This document shows positions 7,762 to 14,752 of a stretch of DNA of 36,597 nt, one piece after another. The stretch spans positions 1 to 36,597 of the forward strand of contig CAMDBT010000016.1 of the NCBI GenBank assembly GCA_945889475.1, in the 5' to 3' direction. The notes beneath the pieces were generated by a model, which was not told the origin of the DNA, did no database searches, and saw only the letters and a program-made list of their open reading frames with translations. Source of the DNA: Bifidobacterium breve (GTDB lineage Bacteria; Actinomycetota; Thermoleophilia; Solirubrobacterales; Solirubrobacteraceae). Both the position numbers and the translations under genes were made by a program. The number at the start of each line of letters is the position of its first letter. Positions within the stretch are counted from its first letter, which is position 1.

Positions 7762-8733
7762 TCGGTCGTCGCCGACGCGGTGCTGATAGCCGTGTAGTTG
7801 CACCGGCCGGCGATCGGGCCCGATCAAGCGAACCTCGCCGGGCCCATCGATCACTCGTCCGACGCGAGTCAATCCGGCAACCTGCGCCGCCGCAGCTTCA
7901 GGCAGGCAGGCACAGAGCTCAAAGTCTTCGCCGCCGCTGGCGGCAAACTCGGCCGCGTCGCGACCAAGCTCCAAGGCAATCTGCGCAACGCCGTCGGCGA
8001 GTGGAATGGCGGCCAGGTCGATCTCCAAAGTGACGCCGCTGCGTGCCGCGATCTCGCCAGCATCGGCTGCGAGGCCGTCGGAGATGTCGATCAGCGCAGT
8101 CGCGCCGACGCTACGCAGCTGACGCGCGCAGTCGAACCGCGGCATTGGCCGAAGCTGCGCGCAGATCAGAGCTTCGGTCAGTTGCGCGCCAAGTTCGCGG
8201 CCGGCGGCGCCTTCCAGCAGCGCCAGCCCCGCTGCAGCAGCTCCGAGCGGGCCGCTGACGAATATGGTGTCGCCGGCGGCGCCGCCGCCGCGGCCGATCA
8301 GCTGCTTCGGGTCGTCGCTCCAGCCAACTACGGTGACCGAGCAGAAGAGCGTTGGCGAGCGGACTAGGTCGCCGCCTGCGATCGTCACGCCGGTCTGTTC
8401 TGCGAGCTGCTCGATCTGTGCGGCAAGACCGAGCACGTCGCTCTCGCTGAGTCGTTCCGGGATGCCGAGCGAGATGTAAGCCTCGCCGGGCTCGGCGGCC
8501 ATCGCCGCCAGATCGGAGAGGGCGACCGCGAGCGCCTTATGACCGACGTCGCCGACAGAGACGCGCTCGTTGTCGAGGCGGAAGTGAACGCCGTCAACGA
8601 TCGAGTCGACGCTCGTCACGCAGTACGGCTTCGAACGGATCACCGCGCAGTCGTCACCGATCCACGTGACATTGCGCTCGCCGCGGCGAGCGAAAAGCTG
8701 CTCGAAGGCGCTTATCAGCGACCGCTCGCTCAA
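7744..8733 (-). CDS. thiL: Thiamine-monophosphate kinase
   Basis: The enzyme makes thiamine diphosphate from thiamine monophosphate and ATP, the last step of vitamin B1 synthesis. The 329-residue protein has the AIR-synthase/ThiL landmarks: VTWIGDDCAVI (Mg-binding acidic pair), TSVDSIVDGVHF, VGHKALAVALSDLAAMAAEP, TIAGGDLVRSP, the glycine-rich GDTIFVSGPLG, DISDGLAADAGEIA and ASGGEDFELCA. The start is TTG at 8731-8733, 10 bases after the infA stop; no other start fits ahead of the GDD motif. It lies downstream of PBP1 and infA on the same strand. Confidence 0.93.
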   Translation of the reverse strand: MSERSLISAFEQLFARRGERNVTWIGDDCAVIRSKPYCVTSVDSIVDGVHFRLDNERVSVGDVGHKALAVALSDLAAMAAEPGEAYISLGIPERLSESDVLGLAAQIEQLAEQTGVTIAGGDLVRSPTLFCSVTVVGWSDDPKQLIGRGGGAAGDTIFVSGPLGAAAAGLALLEGAAGRELGAQLTEALICAQLRPMPRFDCARQLRSVGATALIDISDGLAADAGEIAARSGVTLEIDLAAIPLADGVAQIALELGRDAAEFAASGGEDFELCACLPEAAAAQVAGLTRVGRVIDGPGEVRLIGPDRRPVQLHGYQHRVGDDRSTAAS

Positions 8734-8743
8734 CTAAGGCCTG

Positions 8744-8962
8744 CTAGCGGTGGCGGTAAACGATCCGCGCGCGATCAAGGTCGTATGGCGAGACCTCGAC
8801 GCGGACGCGGTCACCAGGAAGGATCCGAATGCGGTAGCGGCGCATCTTGCCGGCTACGTGACCGAGCACGAGGTGACCGTTGTCGAGTTTGACGCGGAAC
8901 ATTGCGTTCGGGAGCGCCTCAACGACGTCGCCCTCGAACTCGACTTTCTCTTCTTTGGCCAT
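8744..8962 (-). CDS. infA: Translation initiation factor IF-1
   Basis: 72 residues forming one S1/OB-fold domain: [43 protein letters not shown], then [16 protein letters not shown]. It binds the ribosomal A site with IF-2 and IF-3 during initiation. Length and all core positions are normal. It is not in the common secY-adk-map-infA-rpmJ setting but between a penicillin-binding protein gene and thiL. This may be the only infA, moved, or a second copy; the window cannot tell. The ATG at 8960-8962 is preceded directly by a hairpin. Confidence 0.94.
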   Translation of the reverse strand: MAKEEKVEFEGDVVEALPNAMFRVKLDNGHLVLGHVAGKMRRYRIRILPGDRVRVEVSPYDLDRARIVYRHR

Positions 8963-8986
8963 CAGCGCTGACCGTAGCAGTCGCTG
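8963..8986 (-). promoter_or_regulatory. Hairpin immediately before the infA start codon
   Basis: On the minus strand CAGCGACTG-CTACGGT-CAGCGCTG forms an 8-bp stem with one bulged A and a 7-base loop, ending at the base before the infA ATG. It fills most of the 30-base gap after the PBP stop, and no purine-rich ribosome-binding site is visible. It could hold down infA translation or mark a processing point. Function is inferred. Confidence 0.35.
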
Positions 8987-8992
8987 CGCCGG

Positions 8993-11173
8993 TTAGCCGG
9001 GCGTTACACCGCCGGTGCCGGGGTCAACGGGCGTCGGCTCCGGCTCCGGAACGGGCGTTGGCTCCGGCTCCGGCTCCGGAACAGGGGTTGGCTTTGGCTC
9101 CGGGTTCGGTGGCGACTCGTACTTTCCGTCATTCTTCTTCTTCTCTTTTTTCTTCTTCTTCTTCTTCTCGAGCGGGTCAACGGCGTCTCCCGGCGCCCCT
9201 TCGATTGAGTATTTGCCGAGGAACTCGACAGCCTCAAAGAGCTCGTTCGGCAGCGCGAACGGATCGCACGCCCGTCCCTCCATCGCGGTCGTCATGAAGT
9301 CGCGCCAGATGCTCGCTGGTGCACCGCCGCCCGACATCCCGCCCATTGAGATCGCGGCATCCGGGAAGCCGACCCAGACCGTCGTGTTCAGCGAGCTCGT
9401 GAAGCCACCAAACCAGGCGTCGGTTGAGTCGTTCGTAGTTCCAGTCTTGCCAGCCACCGGGCAGCCGAGCTGGGCGCCGGTGCCTGTGCCGCCAATCACA
9501 TTGGCCTCCAGCGCCTTGACTGCCTCATAGGTTTGACCATCGGTGAAGACCTTCACGCGGTCGCGGCGCCCGAGCGAGCGGTCAATCCGTCCGTCGGCAA
9601 ACACGACCTTCTTGATCGCAACCGGCCGCGTCCTCCAGCCGCCGTTGTTGATCGTCGCGAAAGCCCGCGTCATCTCCAACGCGGTGACGCCGTTGGTCAG
9701 CCCTCCTAGCCCTTCGGCGGGGTATGCGTCCAGTTTGCTGGTGATGCCAAGGTCGTAGGCGGCGCGGCGCACGGCCTCCGGACTAACGTCGAGATCGAGC
9801 TGCTGGAAGATCGTGTTGTCGGACTTGACCAGCGCGCTGAAGATCGACATCCGGCCGCCGTATGAGTGGTCGTAGGTCTGGACGTCGATCGGCGTGGCCG
9901 TTGCCTCGTCAACGAACTTCAGCGGCTTCGACTCGTAGGTCGTCGTGTTGATGTCTACGCCTTGACGCAGGGCCGCCATCAGCACCATCACCTTGAAGGT
10001 CGATCCTGGCTGACGGTGACCCTGAGCGGCGAGGTTGAACTTCGACGCTGAATAGTCGCCCGATGATGCCATCGCCTTGATTTCGCCGCTCTTCGGATCC
10101 ATGCTGACAACGGCCCCAGAGGGGCCACCGCTGCCAAGGTTGGCCGCGATCGCCTCGCGCGCACGCCGCTGCAGCTTCAGGTTGGCGGTCGTGTAAACCT
10201 TCATGCCGCCGGCCCGCACGCGCTCGGCGCCGTAGCGTGCGATCAGCTCTTGTTTGACGTAATCAAAGAAGTAGCCCTCGCGGCGCTGTGCGTAGTAGCG
10301 GCTGTGCTTGACGCCGAGCGGCTCTCTGTTTGCGGCCGCCGCTTGCTCGGAGCTGATGTACCCCTGCTCGCGCATCTTCGCCAGCACCTGACCGCGGCGC
10401 TGGATCGCTAGGTCGGGCGCTAGGAAGGGGTTGTACTGCGATGGTGCTTGCGGCAACCCGGCAAGCAGCGCCGACTGGCTTAGCGTCAGTTGGCTCGAGG
10501 ACTTGCCGAAAAGTATCCGCGCGGCTGAGCCGACGCCGACCGCGGTTTGGCCGCCGACGGTGCCATAGGGAACGTTGTTGATGTACTCGTTGAGGATCCA
10601 GCGCTTGCCAGCTACTCCAGGGTGGCGCGCCTCGATGTCGGTCGCCAGCTTGGCCTCGCGGATCTTGCGGTCGATTGTCCGCTCGCGGCTGCCCTGGTAC
10701 ATGTTGCGAACGAGCTGCATCGTCAACGTCGATCCACCTTGGACTGTTGATCCTTTCGAGAAGTTCTTGACTGCCGCGCGTGCGACGCCCTCGTAATCGA
10801 CGCCGCTGTGCTTGTAGAAGCGCTGGTCCTCGATCGCGACGGTCGCGTCGCGCATCTGCTGCGTTATCTGCGAGGCCTCCACCGGGGTTCGCAAGACGTC
10901 GCCTTGGATGAAGCCGAGCCGCGTCCCGTCGGCGGCATAGACGATTGAGGTCGCTCCCTGCTTCGCCGGTTTTAGTTCGCTCAGCTTGGGCGCCGATGCG
11001 GCAATCGAAGCGAGGTAGCCGAAGCCGCCCAACACAGCGATGAATGCTGCCGCTCCGCCGACCGCGAGGAGGGCGAAGATCGCCCGTCCGGCACCTGCCT
11101 GACTGCGATGACGACGAAGTTTTCGGCTGCGTAAGGACACTTGACTAGTGGTTCGCGGCAGGCCTGCTGGCAC
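8993..11173 (-). CDS. Bifunctional class A penicillin-binding protein with Lys-rich and Pro/Glu tail
   Basis: 726 residues. A basic cytoplasmic N-terminus and one membrane segment (about 31-58) precede a GT51 glycosyltransferase (catalytic Glu115 in AIEDQRFYKHSGVD; STVQGGSTLTMQLVRN). The transpeptidase domain has SxxK (Ser391-Lys394 in PGSTFK), SDN (451-453) and KTGTT (576-580). It polymerises and cross-links peptidoglycan outside the membrane. The tail is unusual: about 12 lysines within 669-684, then Pro-Glu-Pro repeats to 726, a likely wall-spanning or wall-binding extension. The start is GTG at 11171-11173; a GTG 11 codons further in is possible but also has no clear ribosome-binding site. 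It heads the PBP-infA-thiL strand run. Confidence 0.93.
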   Translation of the reverse strand: MPAGLPRTTSQVSLRSRKLRRHRSQAGAGRAIFALLAVGGAAAFIAVLGGFGYLASIAASAPKLSELKPAKQGATSIVYAADGTRLGFIQGDVLRTPVEASQITQQMRDATVAIEDQRFYKHSGVDYEGVARAAVKNFSKGSTVQGGSTLTMQLVRNMYQGSRERTIDRKIREAKLATDIEARHPGVAGKRWILNEYINNVPYGTVGGQTAVGVGSAARILFGKSSSQLTLSQSALLAGLPQAPSQYNPFLAPDLAIQRRGQVLAKMREQGYISSEQAAAANREPLGVKHSRYYAQRREGYFFDYVKQELIARYGAERVRAGGMKVYTTANLKLQRRAREAIAANLGSGGPSGAVVSMDPKSGEIKAMASSGDYSASKFNLAAQGHRQPGSTFKVMVLMAALRQGVDINTTTYESKPLKFVDEATATPIDVQTYDHSYGGRMSIFSALVKSDNTIFQQLDLDVSPEAVRRAAYDLGITSKLDAYPAEGLGGLTNGVTALEMTRAFATINNGGWRTRPVAIKKVVFADGRIDRSLGRRDRVKVFTDGQTYEAVKALEANVIGGTGTGAQLGCPVAGKTGTTNDSTDAWFGGFTSSLNTTVWVGFPDAAISMGGMSGGGAPASIWRDFMTTAMEGRACDPFALPNELFEAVEFLGKYSIEGAPGDAVDPLEKKKKKKKEKKKNDGKYESPPNPEPKPTPVPEPEPEPTPVPEPEPTPVDPGTGGVTPG
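9036..9089 (-). repeat. GGCTCC repeat coding the Pro/Glu tail of the PBP
   Basis: Two long units built of GGCTCCGGCTCCGGAAC followed by a GGCGTT/GGGGTT end (9036-9059 and 9060-9089) encode PVPEPEP and TPVPEPEP units. A TTC/CTT-rich pyrimidine run at 9131-9170 next to it encodes the lysine block. Both are in frame in the PBP gene and are candidates for replication slippage. Confidence 0.7.
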
Positions 11174-11210
11174 CTTCCAAAAGTGCCCGTATCCACAGCG
11201 AAGTTGGGCA

Positions 11211-11216
11211 ATTCTA
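11211..11216 (-). promoter_or_regulatory. Possible -10 box for the PBP gene
   Basis: TAGAAT on the minus strand lies 38 bases before the GTG start and matches five of six bases of TATAAT. A weak -35 candidate (GCTTCA, 11233-11238) lies 16 bases further upstream. It falls on a small inverted repeat (GGCGC-TGAA-GCGCC, 11228-11241). The 117-base gap 11174-11290 must also serve the divergent HAD gene. Confidence 0.3.
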
Positions 11217-11271
11217 GCTGTTGGAGTGGCGCTGAAGCGCCGCTTGACTGGCAGGTGTCGGAGGGGCGATC

Positions 11272-11284
11272 AGGGAATATCCCT
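11272..11284 (+). promoter_or_regulatory. Small hairpin between a strong SD and the HAD gene start
   Basis: AGGGA-ATA-TCCCT folds into a 5-bp stem. A strong GGAGGGG lies upstream at 11260-11266, 24 bases from the ATG at 11291. If the hairpin forms, the remaining unpaired distance is about 11 bases, near the normal spacing. This is inference from spacing only. Confidence 0.25.
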
Positions 11285-11290
11285 TAGGCG

Positions 11291-11998
11291 ATGACTAAAC
11301 CGCTGCCAGCTGAGCTGCCGCAGATCATCTCGCTCGACGCGCTCGGCACACTGATTGAGGTGGTCGATCCAGTCGCTGGGCTGGTCGACGCGCTCGCTAG
11401 CCGAGGCGTCACAGTCACCAGCGAGGAGGCTGCCCAAGGATTGGGCGCCGAGATGTCCTACTACCGCGCCAACAGCGCCTTCGCGGGCACTCGAGAGGCG
11501 CTCGAGGAGCTGCGTGACCGCTCCACCGAGGTGCTCGCCGATGCGCTGCCCCTGTCGGTATCCCAGATCGGCTTTGCGGCGATGCGCGAGGCGCTCGGCG
11601 AGGCTGTTCGTTTCGCTCCCTTCCCGGAGGTCGAGGCCGTCCTTGAGGCTCTGCGCGAGGCCGGTCCGCGGCTCGTGATCGTTAGCAATTGGGACATTTC
11701 GCTGTTTGAGGTTCTTGACGAGGTCGGGCTGCGCGAGCTGGTAGACGGGGTCGTTATCTCGGCCGAGGAGGGGCTTGTGAAGCCTGATCCGGAGTTGATT
11801 CGCCGCGCCGTCAGCCGCGTCGGCGGCGATCCCGCCTCGACGGTTTGGCACGTAGGCGACGACCCGGCGTCGGATCTGAATCTGGCGCGAGCAGCAGGCG
11901 CGCTTCCGGTGCTGATCGATCGCTACGACCAGTACGGCGATCTGAGCGACGTGATTGTGCTCGATTCGCTTGCGGGCCTAGTACCCGCCAATCGGTAA
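11291..11998 (+). CDS. HAD-superfamily hydrolase (subfamily IA type)
   Basis: 235 residues with the four HAD motifs: motif I SLDALGTL (nucleophile Asp16; the usual second Asp two residues on is replaced by Leu, as in several HAD-IA groups), motif II VIVSNWD, motif III Lys in EGLVKPDP, and motif IV HVGDDPASDL. A helical cap domain of about 80 residues sits between motifs I and II, as in phosphoglycolate phosphatase or haloacid dehalogenase relatives. It probably hydrolyses a small phosphorylated metabolite; the substrate cannot be read from sequence. Loss of the second Asp of motif I (the general acid/base in phosphatases) makes plain phosphatase chemistry less certain. ATG at 11291; the next gene starts 11 bases after its stop. 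Confidence 0.82.
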   Translation: MTKPLPAELPQIISLDALGTLIEVVDPVAGLVDALASRGVTVTSEEAAQGLGAEMSYYRANSAFAGTREALEELRDRSTEVLADALPLSVSQIGFAAMREALGEAVRFAPFPEVEAVLEALREAGPRLVIVSNWDISLFEVLDEVGLRELVDGVVISAEEGLVKPDPELIRRAVSRVGGDPASTVWHVGDDPASDLNLARAAGALPVLIDRYDQYGDLSDVIVLDSLAGLVPANR

Positions 11999-12009
11999 GG
12001 TTGCGGCCG

Positions 12010-12918
12010 ATGTCGACCGCCTACCCCGAAGGGCTGCCAGCGCCGATTGTTCACCCGCCGCCGCCAAAGCGGCCGGAGCTGCCCGACGGCATCGAGCCGC
12101 CATTGTTGGCGCCGGATTGGCGCGCTTGGATGGCATTCGCGGCGCTGCTGGTGGGCTTCGTCGCGGCCGCCGTCGGCGCGGTAATCTTGGCCCTGATCGG
12201 TGGAGCCTTCGATGGCTCGGTTGTCGCCAGCGGCAAGCTCGCAGACCCATCTCCGGCGGTCAACATCCTTGCGACCGTCGTTCAGGACCTAGCTCTGATC
12301 GGCGCGGCGCTGCTCTTCGCGCGGGTCGCAGCGCGTCCGCGCGCGTGGGACTTCGGCCTGCGCAGCACGCGCTTCTGGCCGGCCGTCGGTTGGGCGCTCC
12401 TTACTTGGGCGGCATTTCTGATCGTCACCCTCGCTTGGGTCAAGCTGGTCGGCGCTGAGGACGTCAGTGAGAAGCTGCCCGCCGAGCTTGGTGCGGATGA
12501 GAGCAGCTTGGCGCTGATCTGCGTCGGCATCTTGGTCTGTGTGCTGGCGCCGCTTGCGGAAGAGTTTTTCTTCCGCGGCTTCTTCTTCACGGCGCTGCGC
12601 TCGTGGAAAGGAATCTGGCCGGCCGCGATCATGACCGGCATCGTCTTCGGAGCGATTCACGCTGGATCGTCGAACATCGCGTTCCTCGTCCCGCTCGCCT
12701 TTTTCGGCTTTTCGCTCTGCCTTCTCTATGCCAAAACGGGCTCGCTTTACCCATGTATCGCGGTTCACGCGGCCAACAACTCGCTTGCATTCTCCGCCTC
12801 GCAAGGTTGGGGCTGGCAGATCGTGCCGGTGCTCGCCGGCGCACTCTCGCTCGTCGCTCTGATCTGCTGGCTGCTACGGCTGGCGGCCGGTCCGACGCCT
12901 GCTTGGGCGCTGAACTGA
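12010..12918 (+). CDS. CPBP-family intramembrane metalloprotease (CAAX/Abi type)
   Basis: 302 residues starting ATG at 12010. A Pro-rich cytoplasmic N-terminus (1-37) is followed by about eight membrane segments. The CPBP motifs are intact: EEFFFRG (Glu184, Glu185, Arg189), His217 in GAIHAGS, and His253/Asn257 in AVHAANNS. In this family these residues form the glutamate-histidine active site of Rce1-like intramembrane proteases. Bacterial members act in bacteriocin immunity, peptide maturation or protein sorting. No obvious peptide substrate gene is adjacent; the flanking genes are a HAD hydrolase and an L,D-transpeptidase. Target unknown. Confidence 0.85.
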   Translation: MSTAYPEGLPAPIVHPPPPKRPELPDGIEPPLLAPDWRAWMAFAALLVGFVAAAVGAVILALIGGAFDGSVVASGKLADPSPAVNILATVVQDLALIGAALLFARVAARPRAWDFGLRSTRFWPAVGWALLTWAAFLIVTLAWVKLVGAEDVSEKLPAELGADESSLALICVGILVCVLAPLAEEFFFRGFFFTALRSWKGIWPAAIMTGIVFGAIHAGSSNIAFLVPLAFFGFSLCLLYAKTGSLYPCIAVHAANNSLAFSASQGWGWQIVPVLAGALSLVALICWLLRLAAGPTPAWALN

Positions 12919-12940
12919 CGTAATCCGCGGGCGGTCGACG

Positions 12941-12946
12941 TACAAT
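12941..12946 (+). promoter_or_regulatory. Likely -10 box giving a leaderless L,D-transpeptidase mRNA
   Basis: TACAAT ends six bases before the GTG start at 12953, so transcription would begin at or next to the start codon. CTGACG (12915-12920) is a weak -35 candidate with a long 20-base spacer. No ribosome-binding site is present in the 34-base gap after the previous gene, which agrees with a leaderless transcript, a common mode in Actinobacteria. Confidence 0.45.
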
Positions 12947-12952
12947 CCGCAG

Positions 12953-13939
12953 GTGCCCAAACGTCAGATAGCTCTCGGGGCTTCACTACTGGCGCTTTCG
13001 CTGCTGGCCTCGCCGGCCGGTGCGCTTGCGCAGGATCCCGCCCCCGAACCGATGCCGACGCCAGTTCCTGCCGTCAAGACGAAGATCAAGCTTGGTTTCG
13101 TCGGCCTGACCAACCGCCAGGTCTTGGGCGGAGAAGCCTGGACGATCAAGGGAACGGTTAGCCATTTCGTCGCCGGGCAGAGCGTGACGTTGAAGATCAG
13201 GCGCAATGGGCGCAAGATGATTACTCGCACGCTCGCAATCAATCAGCAAGGCTCGGTCGGTCGCTTCGAGCTGGCGGTGAAGATAAACCGTGGCGGTTTG
13301 CTGACGATCCAAGCCAGCCACGCGGCGACGCCGGAGATGGCCGCAGCACGTTCCCGCGCGCTAAAGGTTCGAGTCGTCTCGCGCTCTGCGCGCGCCGGTG
13401 ACCGCGGCCTAGCGGTCAAGTATCTGCAGAGCCGGCTCTCGCGGCTCGGCTACGTCGTCGGCCGCCGCGGCTACTACGACGCGCGCACCGGCCGCGCCGT
13501 CCAGGCCTTCCGTAAGCTGACGCGGATGGAGCGCAGCTCCGTCGCCACGAGCACCGTTTTCAGCCGCCTTGCCAGAGGCTGGGGCCGCTTCAAGGTTCGT
13601 TACAAGGACCATGGCCGCCACATCGAAGCCGACTTGACGCACCAAGTGTTGGCGCTGATCAACCACCGCAAGGCTGTGCGGATCTACCCAATGAGCTCCG
13701 GCAAGTCGTCGACGCCGACGATTCTCGGCCAGTTCAGCGTCTATATGAAAGAGCCAGGAACCAACAGCCACGGGATGATCTTCTCCAGCTACTTCATCCG
13801 CGGCTACGCGATCCACGGTTTCGTTGACGTGCCGATTTATCCGGCCAGCCACGGCTGCTTGCGAATTCCGCCGCCGGACGCCGTCTCGGTTTACAACTGG
13901 ATCAATGTCGGCACCCGCGTTGACACCTACTATCGCTAG
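12953..13939 (+). CDS. Secreted L,D-transpeptidase with peptidoglycan-binding domain
   Basis: 328 residues. A signal peptide (about 1-26, ending GALA-Q) is followed by a short Pro-rich linker, a beta-rich Ig-like region (about 45-140), a PG_binding_1 repeat (about 143-200: GDRGLAVKYLQSRLSRLGY and YYDARTGRAVQAFRKL), and a C-terminal YkuD catalytic domain. The active site is ASHGCLRIP, with His300 and Cys302, and an upstream AIHGF His. It makes 3-3 cross-links or attaches proteins to peptidoglycan outside the membrane. The start is GTG at 12953. All catalytic residues are present. The class A PBP 2 kb away is a functional companion in wall synthesis. Confidence 0.92.
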   Translation: MPKRQIALGASLLALSLLASPAGALAQDPAPEPMPTPVPAVKTKIKLGFVGLTNRQVLGGEAWTIKGTVSHFVAGQSVTLKIRRNGRKMITRTLAINQQGSVGRFELAVKINRGGLLTIQASHAATPEMAAARSRALKVRVVSRSARAGDRGLAVKYLQSRLSRLGYVVGRRGYYDARTGRAVQAFRKLTRMERSSVATSTVFSRLARGWGRFKVRYKDHGRHIEADLTHQVLALINHRKAVRIYPMSSGKSSTPTILGQFSVYMKEPGTNSHGMIFSSYFIRGYAIHGFVDVPIYPASHGCLRIPPPDAVSVYNWINVGTRVDTYYR

Positions 13940-13951
13940 CGTCGACCTTCG

Positions 13952-14500
13952 ATGGATGCCCGCGAACGCCTAATCGAAGAGCTGCGCACGCACGCCTTGA
14001 TCCTGGGCGAGGTGACGTTGACGAGCGGCGCCGTCGCTCAGTACTACGTTGATTCGAAGCGCGCAATCATGCTGCCGGTCGGTTTTGCGGCGCTAGGAGA
14101 ACTGGTCGCAGCGAAGGCCGCCGAGCTCGGCGCAACTGCGATCGGCGGGATGACGATGGGCGCCGACCCCGTCGCCTGCTCGGCGCTAGCTGCCGGAGCC
14201 GACGCGAAGCTCTTCTTTGTTCGGAAGGAGGCCAAGCAGCATGGTCTTTCGCGGCGGATCGAAGGGCCACTGCTAGACCCCGGTGAGCGCTGCCTCGTTG
14301 TTGAGGATGTTGTCACTAGCGGCAGCTCAACGGTCCGCGCGATCGAAGCGGTACGGGAGGGCGGCCACGAGGTGGTGGGCGTTGTTTCGGTGCTCGATCG
14401 TCTCGCCGGTGGAGCCGAAGCGATCGAAGCGGCCGCTGGCGCGCCCTACACCGCGCTCAGCACGATTGACGACGTCTACCCCGATCGCACAGACCGCTAG
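13952..14500 (+). CDS. pyrE: Orotate phosphoribosyltransferase
   Basis: 182 residues. The enzyme joins orotate to PRPP, giving orotidine monophosphate in pyrimidine synthesis. Landmarks are LTSGAVAQYYVDSKR (22-37), GGMTMGADPVA, FFVRKEAKQHGLSRRIEG (the flexible catalytic loop with Lys92, Lys95 and His97), and the PRPP-binding motif VVEDVVTSGSS (116-126). ATG at 13952, 12 bases after the transpeptidase stop, with no clear ribosome-binding site. It is the last plus-strand gene before the oppositely oriented tRNA. Confidence 0.94.
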   Translation: MDARERLIEELRTHALILGEVTLTSGAVAQYYVDSKRAIMLPVGFAALGELVAAKAAELGATAIGGMTMGADPVACSALAAGADAKLFFVRKEAKQHGLSRRIEGPLLDPGERCLVVEDVVTSGSSTVRAIEAVREGGHEVVGVVSVLDRLAGGAEAIEAAAGAPYTALSTIDDVYPDRTDR

Positions 14501-14530
14501 CTCGGCCAGCGGACCAGCTCGGCGAGCTGA

Positions 14531-14604
14531 TGCCCCGACCTGGATTCGAACCAGGGGCCTGCTCCTTAGGAGGGAGCCGCTCTATCCAGCTGAGCTATCG
14601 GGGC
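14531..14604 (-). tRNA. tRNA-Arg (anticodon CCU, reads AGG)
   Basis: On the minus strand a full cloverleaf can be drawn: acceptor GCCCCGA/TCGGGGC (7 bp), D arm GCTC...GAGC, anticodon arm GCTCC-CTCCTAA-GGAGC with anticodon CCT, a 5-base variable loop, and T arm CCTGG-TTCGAAT-CCAGG. The discriminator base is A at 14531. CCA is not encoded. It stands alone between pyrE and the ABC importer, opposite in strand to both. AGG is a rare Arg codon in GC-rich genomes. Confidence 0.96.
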
Positions 14605-14708
14605 TGATTGAGAGAAGATACGCTGAGCAAACCGCGCTGTGCGCGAGACGCCGATCGGTAGTAGGTTTCTTCTTGGGGTGGGGTCGCTTATTCCGCTGGA
14701 ACCATGGG

Positions 14709-14737
14709 GGCTGAAGAATCGTTGACTGGCTGAAGAA
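14709..14737 (+). promoter_or_regulatory. Direct repeat upstream of the peptide importer operon
   Basis: Two exact copies of GGCTGAAGAA (14709-14718 and 14728-14737) are 19 bases apart, close to two helical turns, within 45 bases of the first gene. Each is followed by CG within one or two bases. A TTGACT lies between them, but I see no -10 box at the right distance. It could be an operator for the importer. The rest of the spacer 14605-14752 shows no gene. A strong GAGGGGG ribosome-binding site is at 14739-14745. Confidence 0.35.
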
Positions 14738-14752
14738 CGAGGGGGTTGCAGC

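Noticed and set aside
9036-9089. CRISPR-like or other spaced repeat
   Set aside because: The repeats are contiguous, in frame and encode the Pro/Glu tail of the PBP; there are no unique spacers.
11270-11851. Minus-strand 193-codon frame opposite the HAD gene
   Set aside because: The HAD gene has all four motifs on the plus strand; the antisense product shows none.
14531-14604. Integration site of a mobile element at the tRNA-Arg gene
   Set aside because: No integrase, no repeated tRNA 3' end and no foreign-looking genes were found near it.
14722-14727. TTGACT as the -35 box of the importer promoter
   Set aside because: No acceptable -10 sequence lies 15-19 bases downstream before the ribosome-binding site.
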